Positions 16,575-24,146 of a DNA stretch of 64,000 nucleotides are shown piece by piece. The stretch lies in the NCBI RefSeq assembly GCF_900102175.1, contig NZ_FNKN01000001.1:1415921-1479920 (forward strand). Reading direction: 5' to 3'. A model generated the notes under the pieces. The model was not told where the DNA came from. It saw only the letters and a program-made list of their open reading frames with translations, and made no database searches. The stretch is from Microbacterium sp. cf332. GTDB lineage: Bacteria > Actinomycetota > Actinomycetes > Actinomycetales > Microbacteriaceae. Position numbers and translations under genes: made by a program. Every line of letters begins with the position of its first letter. Within the stretch, counting starts at the first letter, position 1.

Positions 16575-18389
16575 ATGTCGACGACATGGGGGCGCGGGAA
16601 CACCGACCGGCGACGGATCGGCGCGTGGGAGTTCGATCTCCGCGGTGACGAGTTCGCCGACATCCGGCTCGCCGGCCGATGGGTGCTGCGCAGCATCCGC
16701 GCCGTCGTGCGCGACCGCGACTGGAACACGGTCGACCTCGTCGTCGACCGTGTCACGGCCGCCGGGTCGAGCGTCACCCTGCACGTGCGGGCGGCCGACG
16801 AGCGGATGCCGTTCCACGGTGTCGTGCGCGCCGAAGTGCGCGGCGAGAGTCTGCGGGTGCTGTGCGACCTCGAGGCGGCGATCCCCGTCGAGACGAACCG
16901 CGCGGGCCTCGTCGCCCTCATCCCGCCCGCCGCGGCGGGCGCCGGGCTGTCGGTGACGCACAGCACGGGCGCGGTGTCGGAGACGGCGCTGCCGCTCGCC
17001 GTCAGCCCGCACCAGCCGGTGTTCGATATCGCGGGGCTGCACTGGTACGACGACGGCCTCGCGATCGGGCTGGCGTTCGACGGCGATGTGTTCGAGATGG
17101 AGGACCAGCGCAACTGGACCGACGCCTCGTTCAAGGTCTACAGCCGGCCGCTCGCGCTGCCGTTCCCATACCCGCTCGACGCTGGCGAGCGGGTACGGCA
17201 GGTCGTCACGATCACCGCCCACGCCGACGCGCCCGCCACCTCAGCCACAGGGGATGCCGCGGGCGGGGATGCCGCGGGCGGGGAAGCCGCGATCGAGCTC
17301 GCAGCCCGCGGGGTCTTCCCCGCCATCGGGCTGGCCGCGTCGTCCGCACCCGATCCGGCCCCCGTCGTCCGGGGCACGGCGGGCACGAGCGCCGCCGCCT
17401 CCTCCGTCGGCGCGGCGAGCACGCTCGTCGAGCTCGATCTGGCGTGGCCGGGCTGGCGGGCGGCACTCGAGCGCGCGGCCGCCGAGGGCCCTCCCCTCGA
17501 CGTCCGACTCGTGCTCCCCGCCGAGGCGGGGGTGTCGACGACGGTGGACGCCGCCGTATCGCGTGCACTGTCGGACGCGGTCTCCGCGCTCGCCGGCCTC
17601 ACCGTGGCTCGCATCACGGCCTTCCAGCCCGCCGGGCCGGCGCGTCACGTCTCCGACGCTGCGTCCGTGGCGCGGCTGCGCTCGGCGCTGCGTGACGCGG
17701 GCCTCGACGTGCCCGTCGTCGGCGGCGCGCGCACGCACTTCACCGAGCTCAACCGCGAGCACCACCGGCTGCCTGGCGAGCTCGCCGGGATCGTCTTCAG
17801 CGTCACCCCGCTCTTCCACAGCCGCGACACCGAGCAGCTCGTCGAATCGCTCGCGATGCAGCGCCTCGTCGCAGTGCAGGCGGTCGAGATCGGGCACGGC
17901 CTGCCCGTGCACGTCGGCCCCATCACCCTCCGCCCGCACGTCAACGCCGTCGCGACGACCGCGCCGCCGCGCCCCGTGGCATCCGATCTGTCGGGTGGCT
18001 ACGGCTCGCATCTGATCGACGCCGACGACCCGAGGCAGCGCGCGCCCGAACTCGCGGCGTGGACGATCGCGAGCACGGCGGCCCTCGCCGTGCCGGGCAT
18101 CGCCAGCCTCACGTTCTTCGAGTCCTGGGGTCCGCGCGGCATCGTCGGCTCCGACGGCACGGCTCTCCCTCTGGCCGAGGCGGTCGCCGCCCTCGCCGCC
18201 CTCGCGGGCGGTGAGCTGCTGTCGGGCCGGAGCCCCGACGGCCTCGTCTGGGCCGTCGGCGCACAGCGCGGCGGGCAGGCCACGGTGCTGGCGGCGAACC
18301 TCGACACCCGCGAGCGGGTGCTCACGACGACGACCCCGACCGGGGCCTGCACAATCTCCCTCGCTCCCGGCGCCTGGTCGCGGGTCTGA
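16575..18389 (+). CDS. apnL: Probable D-apionate lactonase
   Basis: Protein of 604 aa without a signal peptide. An N-terminal beta-rich region (about 1-215, containing GDVFEMEDQRNWTDAS) is followed by an Ala/Gly-rich linker, a barrel-like middle domain (about 270-530) and a small C-terminal beta domain. It resembles no common hydrolase family. Size, GDVFEMEDQRNWTDAS-type motif and position next to apnO fit the ApnL D-apionolactonases, which open the lactone made from D-apiose to D-apionate. Identification rests on recognition of the family plus context, not on a catalytic motif I can point to. It ends 9 bp before the convergent LacI gene, with no terminator visible between. Confidence 0.66.
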   Translation: MSTTWGRGNTDRRRIGAWEFDLRGDEFADIRLAGRWVLRSIRAVVRDRDWNTVDLVVDRVTAAGSSVTLHVRAADERMPFHGVVRAEVRGESLRVLCDLEAAIPVETNRAGLVALIPPAAAGAGLSVTHSTGAVSETALPLAVSPHQPVFDIAGLHWYDDGLAIGLAFDGDVFEMEDQRNWTDASFKVYSRPLALPFPYPLDAGERVRQVVTITAHADAPATSATGDAAGGDAAGGEAAIELAARGVFPAIGLAASSAPDPAPVVRGTAGTSAAASSVGAASTLVELDLAWPGWRAALERAAAEGPPLDVRLVLPAEAGVSTTVDAAVSRALSDAVSALAGLTVARITAFQPAGPARHVSDAASVARLRSALRDAGLDVPVVGGARTHFTELNREHHRLPGELAGIVFSVTPLFHSRDTEQLVESLAMQRLVAVQAVEIGHGLPVHVGPITLRPHVNAVATTAPPRPVASDLSGGYGSHLIDADDPRQRAPELAAWTIASTAALAVPGIASLTFFESWGPRGIVGSDGTALPLAEAVAALAALAGGELLSGRSPDGLVWAVGAQRGGQATVLAANLDTRERVLTTTTPTGACTISLAPGAWSRV

Positions 18390-18398
18390 CCCCGAATC

Positions 18399-19403
18399 TC
18401 AGCCGGTCGAGTCGCGCACGACGAGCTCGGGGCGGAACCGCACCCGCCGCTCGTGCTCGCCGGCGGGGTCATCGAGACCGCGCAGCAGCAGGTCGACGGC
18501 GCGGTACCCGATCTCGTGCGCGGGCTGGCGGATCGAGCTGAGCGGCACGACGGTGGCCGCGGCGAAGTCGATGTCGTCGTAGCCGATGAGCGCGACCTCC
18601 TCGGGCACGCGCAGCTGACCGAGCACCGAGAACGCCTGCAGCACGCCGACGGCGAGCAGATCGTTCGCGGCGAAGACGGCGTCGACGCGATCGTCGCCGC
18701 GGCGGTCGCGCAGCTGCTCTCCGGCGGCGCGGCCGTGGAGCACAGACAGCGCCGGCACCGCGAACTCCTCCAGGTGGGCGTCCGCGACCTCGGCGACCGC
18801 GCGCCGCGCACCCTCGAGACGGTCGGCGACCTGCCGGATGGACACCGGCCCGCGGACGAACGCGACGCGCCGACGACCCCGCGCCAAGAGGTGCGAGACG
18901 GCGAGATAGCCGCCCTCGACGTCGTCGACCGAGACCGACGCGAAGACGTCGTCGGGAACCTCGCGGTCGACGAGGACGACCGGCACGCCGGCTGCCTGCA
19001 GCGCTCGCAGCCGGTCGAGATCGTCTCCGACGGGAGTGACCAGCACGCCGTTGACCCGCTGCTCGCGGAAGAGATCGAGGTGGGCCGACTCGCGCTCGGA
19101 CTTCTCGTCGCTCGTGCTCAGCAGCACCGTCATCCCGCTCTCCGCGGCGCGCTCCTCGGCGCCGCGCGCGACCTCGGCGAAGAACGGGTTGCCGATGTCG
19201 AGCACCACGAGTCCGATCGACCGGCTGCGCCCCGCGCGCAGCTGCCGTGCGGCGTCGTTGCGCACGAAACCGAGGTCGGCGATGGCCTGCTGCACCCGCG
19301 CGACCATGTCGGGCGACACGCGCGCGGGGTTGTTGAGGACGTTCGACACGGTCCCCACCGACACGGATGCCGCGACCGCGACATCCCGCACGCTCACTGC
19401 CAT
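18399..19403 (-). CDS. LacI family transcriptional regulator (paralogue of the rha regulator)
   Basis: Protein of 334 aa: N-terminal HTH VRDVAVAASVSVGTVSNVLN with hinge helix, then a periplasmic-binding-protein-like sugar-sensing domain. It is strikingly similar to the regulator at 30874-31884, including the same SVGTVSNVLN recognition helix. The start at 19403 gives the usual MAVSVRDVA beginning, and a TACGGT box 7 nt upstream suggests a leaderless message. It is divergent from rhaM, and a palindrome with the LacI-type central CG (19447-19460) lies in the gap. A second rhamnose-responsive regulator, or one for a related sugar, is likely (inference). Confidence 0.9.
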   Translation of the reverse strand: MAVSVRDVAVAASVSVGTVSNVLNNPARVSPDMVARVQQAIADLGFVRNDAARQLRAGRSRSIGLVVLDIGNPFFAEVARGAEERAAESGMTVLLSTSDEKSERESAHLDLFREQRVNGVLVTPVGDDLDRLRALQAAGVPVVLVDREVPDDVFASVSVDDVEGGYLAVSHLLARGRRRVAFVRGPVSIRQVADRLEGARRAVAEVADAHLEEFAVPALSVLHGRAAGEQLRDRRGDDRVDAVFAANDLLAVGVLQAFSVLGQLRVPEEVALIGYDDIDFAAATVVPLSSIRQPAHEIGYRAVDLLLRGLDDPAGEHERRVRFRPELVVRDSTG

Positions 19404-19410
19404 GCCCTCA

Positions 19411-19416
19411 ACCGTA
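19411..19416 (-). promoter_or_regulatory. -10 box TACGGT, leaderless start of LacI gene
   Basis: On the minus strand TACGGT ends 7 nt before the ATG at 19403. Confidence 0.5.
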
Positions 19417-19446
19417 GCGCCCGACGACCGAGCGCGGCAGATCACG

Positions 19447-19460
19447 GGTAAACGTTTCCC
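19447..19460. promoter_or_regulatory. LacI-type operator GGTAAACGTTTCCC
   Basis: Fourteen bases, palindromic except for one base pair, with the central CG typical of LacI-family sites. It lies just upstream of the rhaM -35 box and about 45 bp from the divergent LacI start. Confidence 0.65.
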
Positions 19461-19462
19461 GG

Positions 19463-19491
19463 TTGTGTCGGGCTCGCTGACCCGCTAAGCT
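19463..19491 (+). promoter_or_regulatory. Promoter of the rhamnose catabolic operon
   Basis: -35 TTGTGT (19463-19468), 17-nt spacer, -10 TAAGCT (19486-19491). The predicted transcription start falls inside the operator at 19494-19505. Confidence 0.65.
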
Positions 19492-19493
19492 CA

Positions 19494-19505
19494 TGAAACG
19501 ATTCA
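19494..19505. promoter_or_regulatory. LacI-type operator TGAAACGATTCA at the rhaM promoter
   Basis: Palindrome differing by one base from the perfect TGAATCGATTCA in front of the rhamnose importer operon (30767-30778). It covers the predicted transcription start, ideal for repression. Confidence 0.72.
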
Positions 19506-19530
19506 CAAACCGGCCCACCAAGGAGCCTCG

Positions 19531-19941
19531 ATGACGAGTGCATCTGCGCACCGGGTCTGCTTCTCGCTGCAGATCCACCCCGACCTGATCGACGAGTACG
19601 TCGCCCGCCACACGCCGGTGTGGCCGGACATGCTCGCCGAGATCGCCGCATCCGGACGACGCAACTACTCGCTGTTCCTCGGCGACGGCGGGCGCCTCAT
19701 CGGCTACTACGAGGTCGACGACGACGCCGCGGCACAGGCCTACCTCGCCGCCTCGCCCGTGGCCGCCCGCTGGGAGGCCGAGATGGCGCGGTTCTTCGTG
19801 GGTCTGGCCGGACGCCCCGACCAGGCCGCCACACCCCTGACCGAGGTCTTCCACCTGCACGACCAGCTGGCGGCGGCCGCGCCGCATTCCGCCTCCCCGA
19901 CATCCGCCACCCCCACCGACGAAAGCGACGCCGCATCGTGA
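19531..19941 (+). CDS. rhaM: L-rhamnose mutarotase
   Basis: Protein of 136 aa that interconverts the alpha and beta anomers of L-rhamnose. The family signature is clear: CFSLQIHPDLIDEYVARHTPVWPDM contains the active-site histidine, followed by RNYSLFL and the WEAEMARFF segment. The family usually has about 105 residues; the last 30 here are a low-complexity Ser/Thr/Ala/Asp tail. AAGGAG lies 5 nt before the ATG. First gene of the rha catabolic operon, and its stop overlaps the GTG of rhaI. Confidence 0.93.
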   Translation: MTSASAHRVCFSLQIHPDLIDEYVARHTPVWPDMLAEIAASGRRNYSLFLGDGGRLIGYYEVDDDAAAQAYLAASPVAARWEAEMARFFVGLAGRPDQAATPLTEVFHLHDQLAAAAPHSASPTSATPTDESDAAS

Positions 19942-21104
19942 GCACCCTCTCCCCCGACCACTTCGCCCTGCTCCAGCGCCAGGGCATCGAGCTGCCCAGC
20001 TGGGCATTCGGCAACTCGGGCACGCGCTTCCGCGTGTTCCCGACCGCCGGCACCCCGCGCGACCCGTTCGAGAAGATCGCCGACGCCGCCGAGGTGAACC
20101 GTGTGACCGGTCTCGCGCCGTCGGTCGCCCTGCACATCCCGTGGGACAAGGTCGACGACTACAGCGCGCTGCGCCGTCACGCCGAGGACCTCGGCGTCGC
20201 CCTGGGCACCATCAACTCGAACACCTTCCAGGACGAGGACTACAAGTTCGGCGCCCTGACCCACGAGGACGACGCGATCCGCCGCAAGGCCGTCGACCAC
20301 CACCTCGAGTGCATCGACGTCATGGACGCCACGGGCTCGCGCGACCTCAAGATCTGGCTCGCCGAGGGATCGAACTACCCCGGCCAGAACGACATGCGCG
20401 CCCGCCAGGACCGCCTCGCCGACTCGCTCCAGCAGATCTACGCGCGCCTCACGGGCGAGCAGCGCCTCGTGCTCGAGTACAAGTTCTTCGAGCCGTCGTT
20501 CTACCACACCGACGTGCCCGACTGGGGAACGAGCTACGTCCAGGTCGCCGCCCTCGGTGAGCGCGCCATGGTGTGCCTCGACACGGGCCACCACGCCCCC
20601 GGCACCAACATCGAGTTCATCGTCATGCAGCTGCTGCGCCTGGGCAAGCTCGGCTCGTTCGACTTCAACTCGCGCTTCTACGCCGACGACGACCTCATCG
20701 TGGGGGCGGCCGACCCGTTCCAGCTGTTCCGCATCCTCGTCGAGGTGCTGCGCGGCGGCGGCTTCGACAACCCCGACGTGGTGTTCATGCTCGACCAGTG
20801 CCACAACATCGAGGCGAAGATCCCCGGGCAGATCCGCTCGGTGCTCAACGTCCAGGAGATGACGGCGCGCGCCCTCCTCATCGACGGTGAGGCCCTCGCC
20901 GCCGCACGCACCGCGAACGACGTGCTCGGGGCGCAGGCGGTCTTCATGGACGCCTTCTACACGGACGTCCGCCCGGCCCTCGCCGAATGGCGCGAGTCGC
21001 GGGGACTGCCGGCCGACCCGATGGCCGCATACGCGGCATCCGGCTACCAGCAGAAGATCGAAGCCGACCGTGTCGGCGGCACGCAGGCCGGCTGGGGTGC
21101 CTGA
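19938..21104 (+). CDS. rhaI: L-rhamnose isomerase (RhaI type)
   Basis: Protein of 388 aa that converts L-rhamnose to L-rhamnulose. It belongs to the xylose-isomerase-like TIM-barrel branch, distinct from E. coli RhaA. Metal and substrate residues are visible in EYKFFEPSFYHTD, CLDTGHHAPGTNIE and FNSRFYADDDLIVG. The GTG at 19938 overlaps the mutarotase stop. The 3' end overlaps the GTG of the following hydrolase gene by 8 nt. Confidence 0.93.
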   Translation: MSTLSPDHFALLQRQGIELPSWAFGNSGTRFRVFPTAGTPRDPFEKIADAAEVNRVTGLAPSVALHIPWDKVDDYSALRRHAEDLGVALGTINSNTFQDEDYKFGALTHEDDAIRRKAVDHHLECIDVMDATGSRDLKIWLAEGSNYPGQNDMRARQDRLADSLQQIYARLTGEQRLVLEYKFFEPSFYHTDVPDWGTSYVQVAALGERAMVCLDTGHHAPGTNIEFIVMQLLRLGKLGSFDFNSRFYADDDLIVGAADPFQLFRILVEVLRGGGFDNPDVVFMLDQCHNIEAKIPGQIRSVLNVQEMTARALLIDGEALAAARTANDVLGAQAVFMDAFYTDVRPALAEWRESRGLPADPMAAYAASGYQQKIEADRVGGTQAGWGA

Positions 21105-21933
21105 GCGCACGGCGGCCGGCGGCCTCGTCCGCGTCTACCCGGCCGCCCGACCGAACGGCGCGGGACTGGTCTGGATGCACGGCGGCGGCTTCGCGTTCGG
21201 TGACCTCGACATGCCCGAAGCGGATGCCGTCGCGCGCGGCCTCGCCGAGGCGGGCACGACGGTCCTCTCCGTCGACTACCGCCTCGCCCCCGCCCCTGCG
21301 GGGTGGGGTGGGGCCGACGACGCGGCCGGCGAGCGCGGCGACCACCGCTACCCCGCGGCATCCGACGACGTCCTCCGTGCCTGGGAGTGGGCCACGGCGC
21401 ACGCCGACGAGCTCGCGATCGCACGCCTCGCCCTCGGCGGGGCCAGTGCCGGGGCGAACCTCGCCGCGGGCGCGACGCTCCGCCTGCTCGCGGCGGGAGT
21501 CGCCCCACCCCGACTCGTGGTGCTGGCGTACCCGACCCTGCTCGCCGTCCAGCCCGCGCCCGGCCTCGCCCTGCGCGCCGCTCTCGACGCGCACCCCGAG
21601 CACGATCGATTCGGCAGCGAGGCCGTCCGCAGCATGTACGAGAACTACCTCGGCGGATCCGTCATCGGCGCGCCGATCGCGGCCGTGCCGGGCCTCGCCT
21701 CGGCCGCGGAGCTCGCCGATTTCCCGCCCACCCTCATGATCAACAGCGAGATCGACGAGCTGAGCGTCTCGGGCGACGTGTTCGCCGCGACGCTCCGGCA
21801 GGCCGGCCGTGACGTCGAGACGGTGGTCGAGCCCGGTACCGACCACGGCCACCTCAACCGGCCCGAGAAGCCGGGCTTCGCGGCATCGATGGCACGCATC
21901 GTCGCCCGTCTCGAACGCCTCGCCGCATCCTGA
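21097..21933 (+). CDS. Alpha/beta hydrolase, hormone-sensitive-lipase-like esterase
   Basis: Protein of 278 aa. The oxyanion-hole motif HGGGF lies near the N-terminus, the nucleophile Ser is in GGASAG, the probable acid is the Asp in NSEIDEL, and the His is in DHGHLNRP: a complete HSL-type triad. GTG 21097 is inside the end of rhaI. The N-terminus is short because the protein begins only about 25 residues before HGGGF. No export signal is seen. Its place in the rhamnose operon suggests removal of acyl groups (for example acetyl) from rhamnose or rhamnosides inside the cell (inference). Confidence 0.82.
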   Translation: MPERTAAGGLVRVYPAARPNGAGLVWMHGGGFAFGDLDMPEADAVARGLAEAGTTVLSVDYRLAPAPAGWGGADDAAGERGDHRYPAASDDVLRAWEWATAHADELAIARLALGGASAGANLAAGATLRLLAAGVAPPRLVVLAYPTLLAVQPAPGLALRAALDAHPEHDRFGSEAVRSMYENYLGGSVIGAPIAAVPGLASAAELADFPPTLMINSEIDELSVSGDVFAATLRQAGRDVETVVEPGTDHGHLNRPEKPGFAASMARIVARLERLAAS

Positions 21934-21988
21934 TCCCGACCGCCACCTCGTCCCGACCACACGAACCGTCCCGTCCCGAAGGAAAGCC

Positions 21989-24040
21989 ATGACCTCCGCC
22001 GCAGCCGCCGACCTGATCGCGCGCAGCAACCGCCTGGGCTCCGACCCGAAGAACACCAACTACGCAGGGGGCAACACGTCCGCCAAGGGCACCGACATCG
22101 ACCCCGTCACCGGCGAGCCCGTCGAGCTGCTCTGGGTGAAGGGGTCCGGCGGCGACCTCGGCACGCTCACCGAGTCGGGTCTCGCCGTGCTCCGTCTCGA
22201 CCGGATGCGCGCACTCGTCGACGTCTACCCCGGACTCGAGCGCGAGGACGAGATGGTCGCGGCCTTCGACTACTGCCTGCACGGCAAGGGCGGCGCCGCC
22301 CCCTCGATCGACACCGCGATGCACGGCCTCGTCGACGTCGCCCACGTCGACCACCTGCACCCCGACGCCGGCATCGCGATCGCGACCGCCGCGGACGGCG
22401 AGGCGCTCACCGCGAAGATCTTCGGCGACGGCACCGGTTCACAGCGTGTCGTCTGGGTTCCGTGGCGGCGCCCCGGCTTCCAGCTCGGGCTCGACATTGC
22501 CGAGATCAAGGCGCAGAACCCGCAGGCCATCGGCTGCATCCTCGGCGGGCACGGCATCACCGCGTGGGGCGACACCTCGGACGAGGCCGAGGCCAACAGC
22601 CTCTGGATCATCGAGACGGCGCAGGCCTACATCGACGAGCACGGCGCGGCCGACCCGTTCGGCGGCACCCGCGCCGGCTTCGAGGCGCTTCCCGAGGCCG
22701 AGCGTCGCGCGCGTGCCGCAGCCCTCGCCGCGACGATCCGCGGCATCGCCTCGACCGACAAGCCGATGGTCGGCCACTACACCGACGCCGACGTCGTGCT
22801 CGACTTCCTGGCGTCCGAGAAGGCCCCGGCCCTCGCGGCGCTGGGCACCAGCTGCCCCGACCACTTCCTGCGCACGAAGGTCAAGCCCCTCATCCTTGAC
22901 TTGCCCGCGACGGCATCCGTCGACGAGCAGGTCGCCCGCCTGCACGAACTGCACGCCGCGTACCGCGCGGACTACCAGGCGTACTACGACGCCCACGCCG
23001 ACGCGTCGTCCCCCGCCATCCGCGGCGCCGACCCGCTCATCGTGCTCGTGCCGGGCGTCGGCATGTTCTCGTACGGCGCCAACAAGCAGACCGCGCGCGT
23101 GGCCGGCGAGTTCTACGTGAACGCGATCAACGTCATGCGCGGCGCCGAGGCCCTCTCCACCTATGCGCCGATCTCCGACGCCGAGAAGTTCAACATCGAG
23201 TACTGGACCCTCGAAGAGGCGAAGCTGCAGCGGATGCCGAAGCCGAAGACCCACCAGGGGCGCATCGCCTTCGTCACCGGCGCAGCATCCGGCATCGGAA
23301 AGGCCATCGCCACGCGACTCGCCGCCGAGGGGGCGTGCGTCGTCGTCGCCGACCTCGATCTCGAGAAGGCGCAGGCTGCGGCGGCCGAGCTCGGCGGAAC
23401 CGACGTCGCGATCGGCGTCGCCGCCAACGTCGCCGACGCCGACGGCGTGCAGGCCGCGATCGACGCGACGCTGCTCGCGTTCGGCGGCGTCGACCTCGTC
23501 GTCAACAACGCCGGGCTCTCGCTGTCGAAGCCCCTGCTCGAGACCACCGAGAAGGATTGGGATCTGCAGCACGACGTCATGGCGAAGGGCTCGTTCCTGG
23601 TGTCGAAGGCCGCAGCGAAGGCGCTCATCGAGCAGAAGCTCGGCGGCGACGTCATCTACATCTCGTCGAAGAACTCCGTCTTCGCCGGCCCGAACAACAT
23701 CGCCTACTCGGCGACGAAGGCCGACCAGGCCCACCAGGTGCGCCTGCTGGCGGTCGAGCTCGGCGAGCACGGCGTACGGGTCAACGGCATCAACCCCGAC
23801 GGCGTGGTGCGTGGTTCGGGCATCTTCGCCGCAGGCTGGGGCGCCAACCGCGCGGCCACCTACGGCGTCGAGGAGAAGGACCTCGGTCAGTTCTACGCGA
23901 ACCGCACGATCCTCAAGCGCGAGGTCGTGCCCGAGAACGTCGCCGACGCCGTCTACGTGCTGACCGGCCCCGAGCTCTCGCGCACGACGGGCCTGCACAT
24001 CCCGGTCGACTCCGGCGTCGCCGCCGCGTTCCTGCGATGA
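21989..24040 (+). CDS. rhaEW: Bifunctional rhamnulose-1-phosphate aldolase / lactaldehyde dehydrogenase
   Basis: Fusion protein of 683 aa. Residues 1 to about 420 are a class II aldolase/adducin domain with zinc-ligand histidines (HVDHLH and GGHGITAWGD). Residues about 425-683 are an SDR with TGAASGIG, NNAG and the Ser/Tyr/Lys set (SSKNS, YSATK). The aldolase splits L-rhamnulose 1-phosphate into dihydroxyacetone phosphate and L-lactaldehyde; the SDR oxidises (or reduces) lactaldehyde. The architecture is that of RhaEW proteins of rhizobia and Bacillus. GAAGGAAA precedes ATG 21989. Confidence 0.92.
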   Translation: MTSAAAADLIARSNRLGSDPKNTNYAGGNTSAKGTDIDPVTGEPVELLWVKGSGGDLGTLTESGLAVLRLDRMRALVDVYPGLEREDEMVAAFDYCLHGKGGAAPSIDTAMHGLVDVAHVDHLHPDAGIAIATAADGEALTAKIFGDGTGSQRVVWVPWRRPGFQLGLDIAEIKAQNPQAIGCILGGHGITAWGDTSDEAEANSLWIIETAQAYIDEHGAADPFGGTRAGFEALPEAERRARAAALAATIRGIASTDKPMVGHYTDADVVLDFLASEKAPALAALGTSCPDHFLRTKVKPLILDLPATASVDEQVARLHELHAAYRADYQAYYDAHADASSPAIRGADPLIVLVPGVGMFSYGANKQTARVAGEFYVNAINVMRGAEALSTYAPISDAEKFNIEYWTLEEAKLQRMPKPKTHQGRIAFVTGAASGIGKAIATRLAAEGACVVVADLDLEKAQAAAAELGGTDVAIGVAANVADADGVQAAIDATLLAFGGVDLVVNNAGLSLSKPLLETTEKDWDLQHDVMAKGSFLVSKAAAKALIEQKLGGDVIYISSKNSVFAGPNNIAYSATKADQAHQVRLLAVELGEHGVRVNGINPDGVVRGSGIFAAGWGANRAATYGVEEKDLGQFYANRTILKREVVPENVADAVYVLTGPELSRTTGLHIPVDSGVAAAFLR

Positions 24041-24051
24041 ACGCGGGCACT

Positions 24052-24129
24052 CGAGTGCACGGCTTCCCGCCGAGTGCACGGCATCCGCACGCTCCGAGGT
24101 CGTGCACTCGGCGACAGGCCGTGCACTCG
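24052..24129. repeat. Nested inverted repeat, four copies of CGAGTGCACGG
   Basis: Copies at 24052-24062 and 24071-24081 are forward; 24100-24110 (one mismatch) and 24119-24129 are inverted. The spacers between outer and inner copies are 8 nt on both sides, and the inner loop is 18 nt, so the array folds into a symmetric two-tier hairpin. It fills the gap between rhaEW and rhaB and could tune rhaB expression or stabilise the upstream message (inference). Confidence 0.8.
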
Positions 24130-24146
24130 CGGAAAGGATGCCGCGC

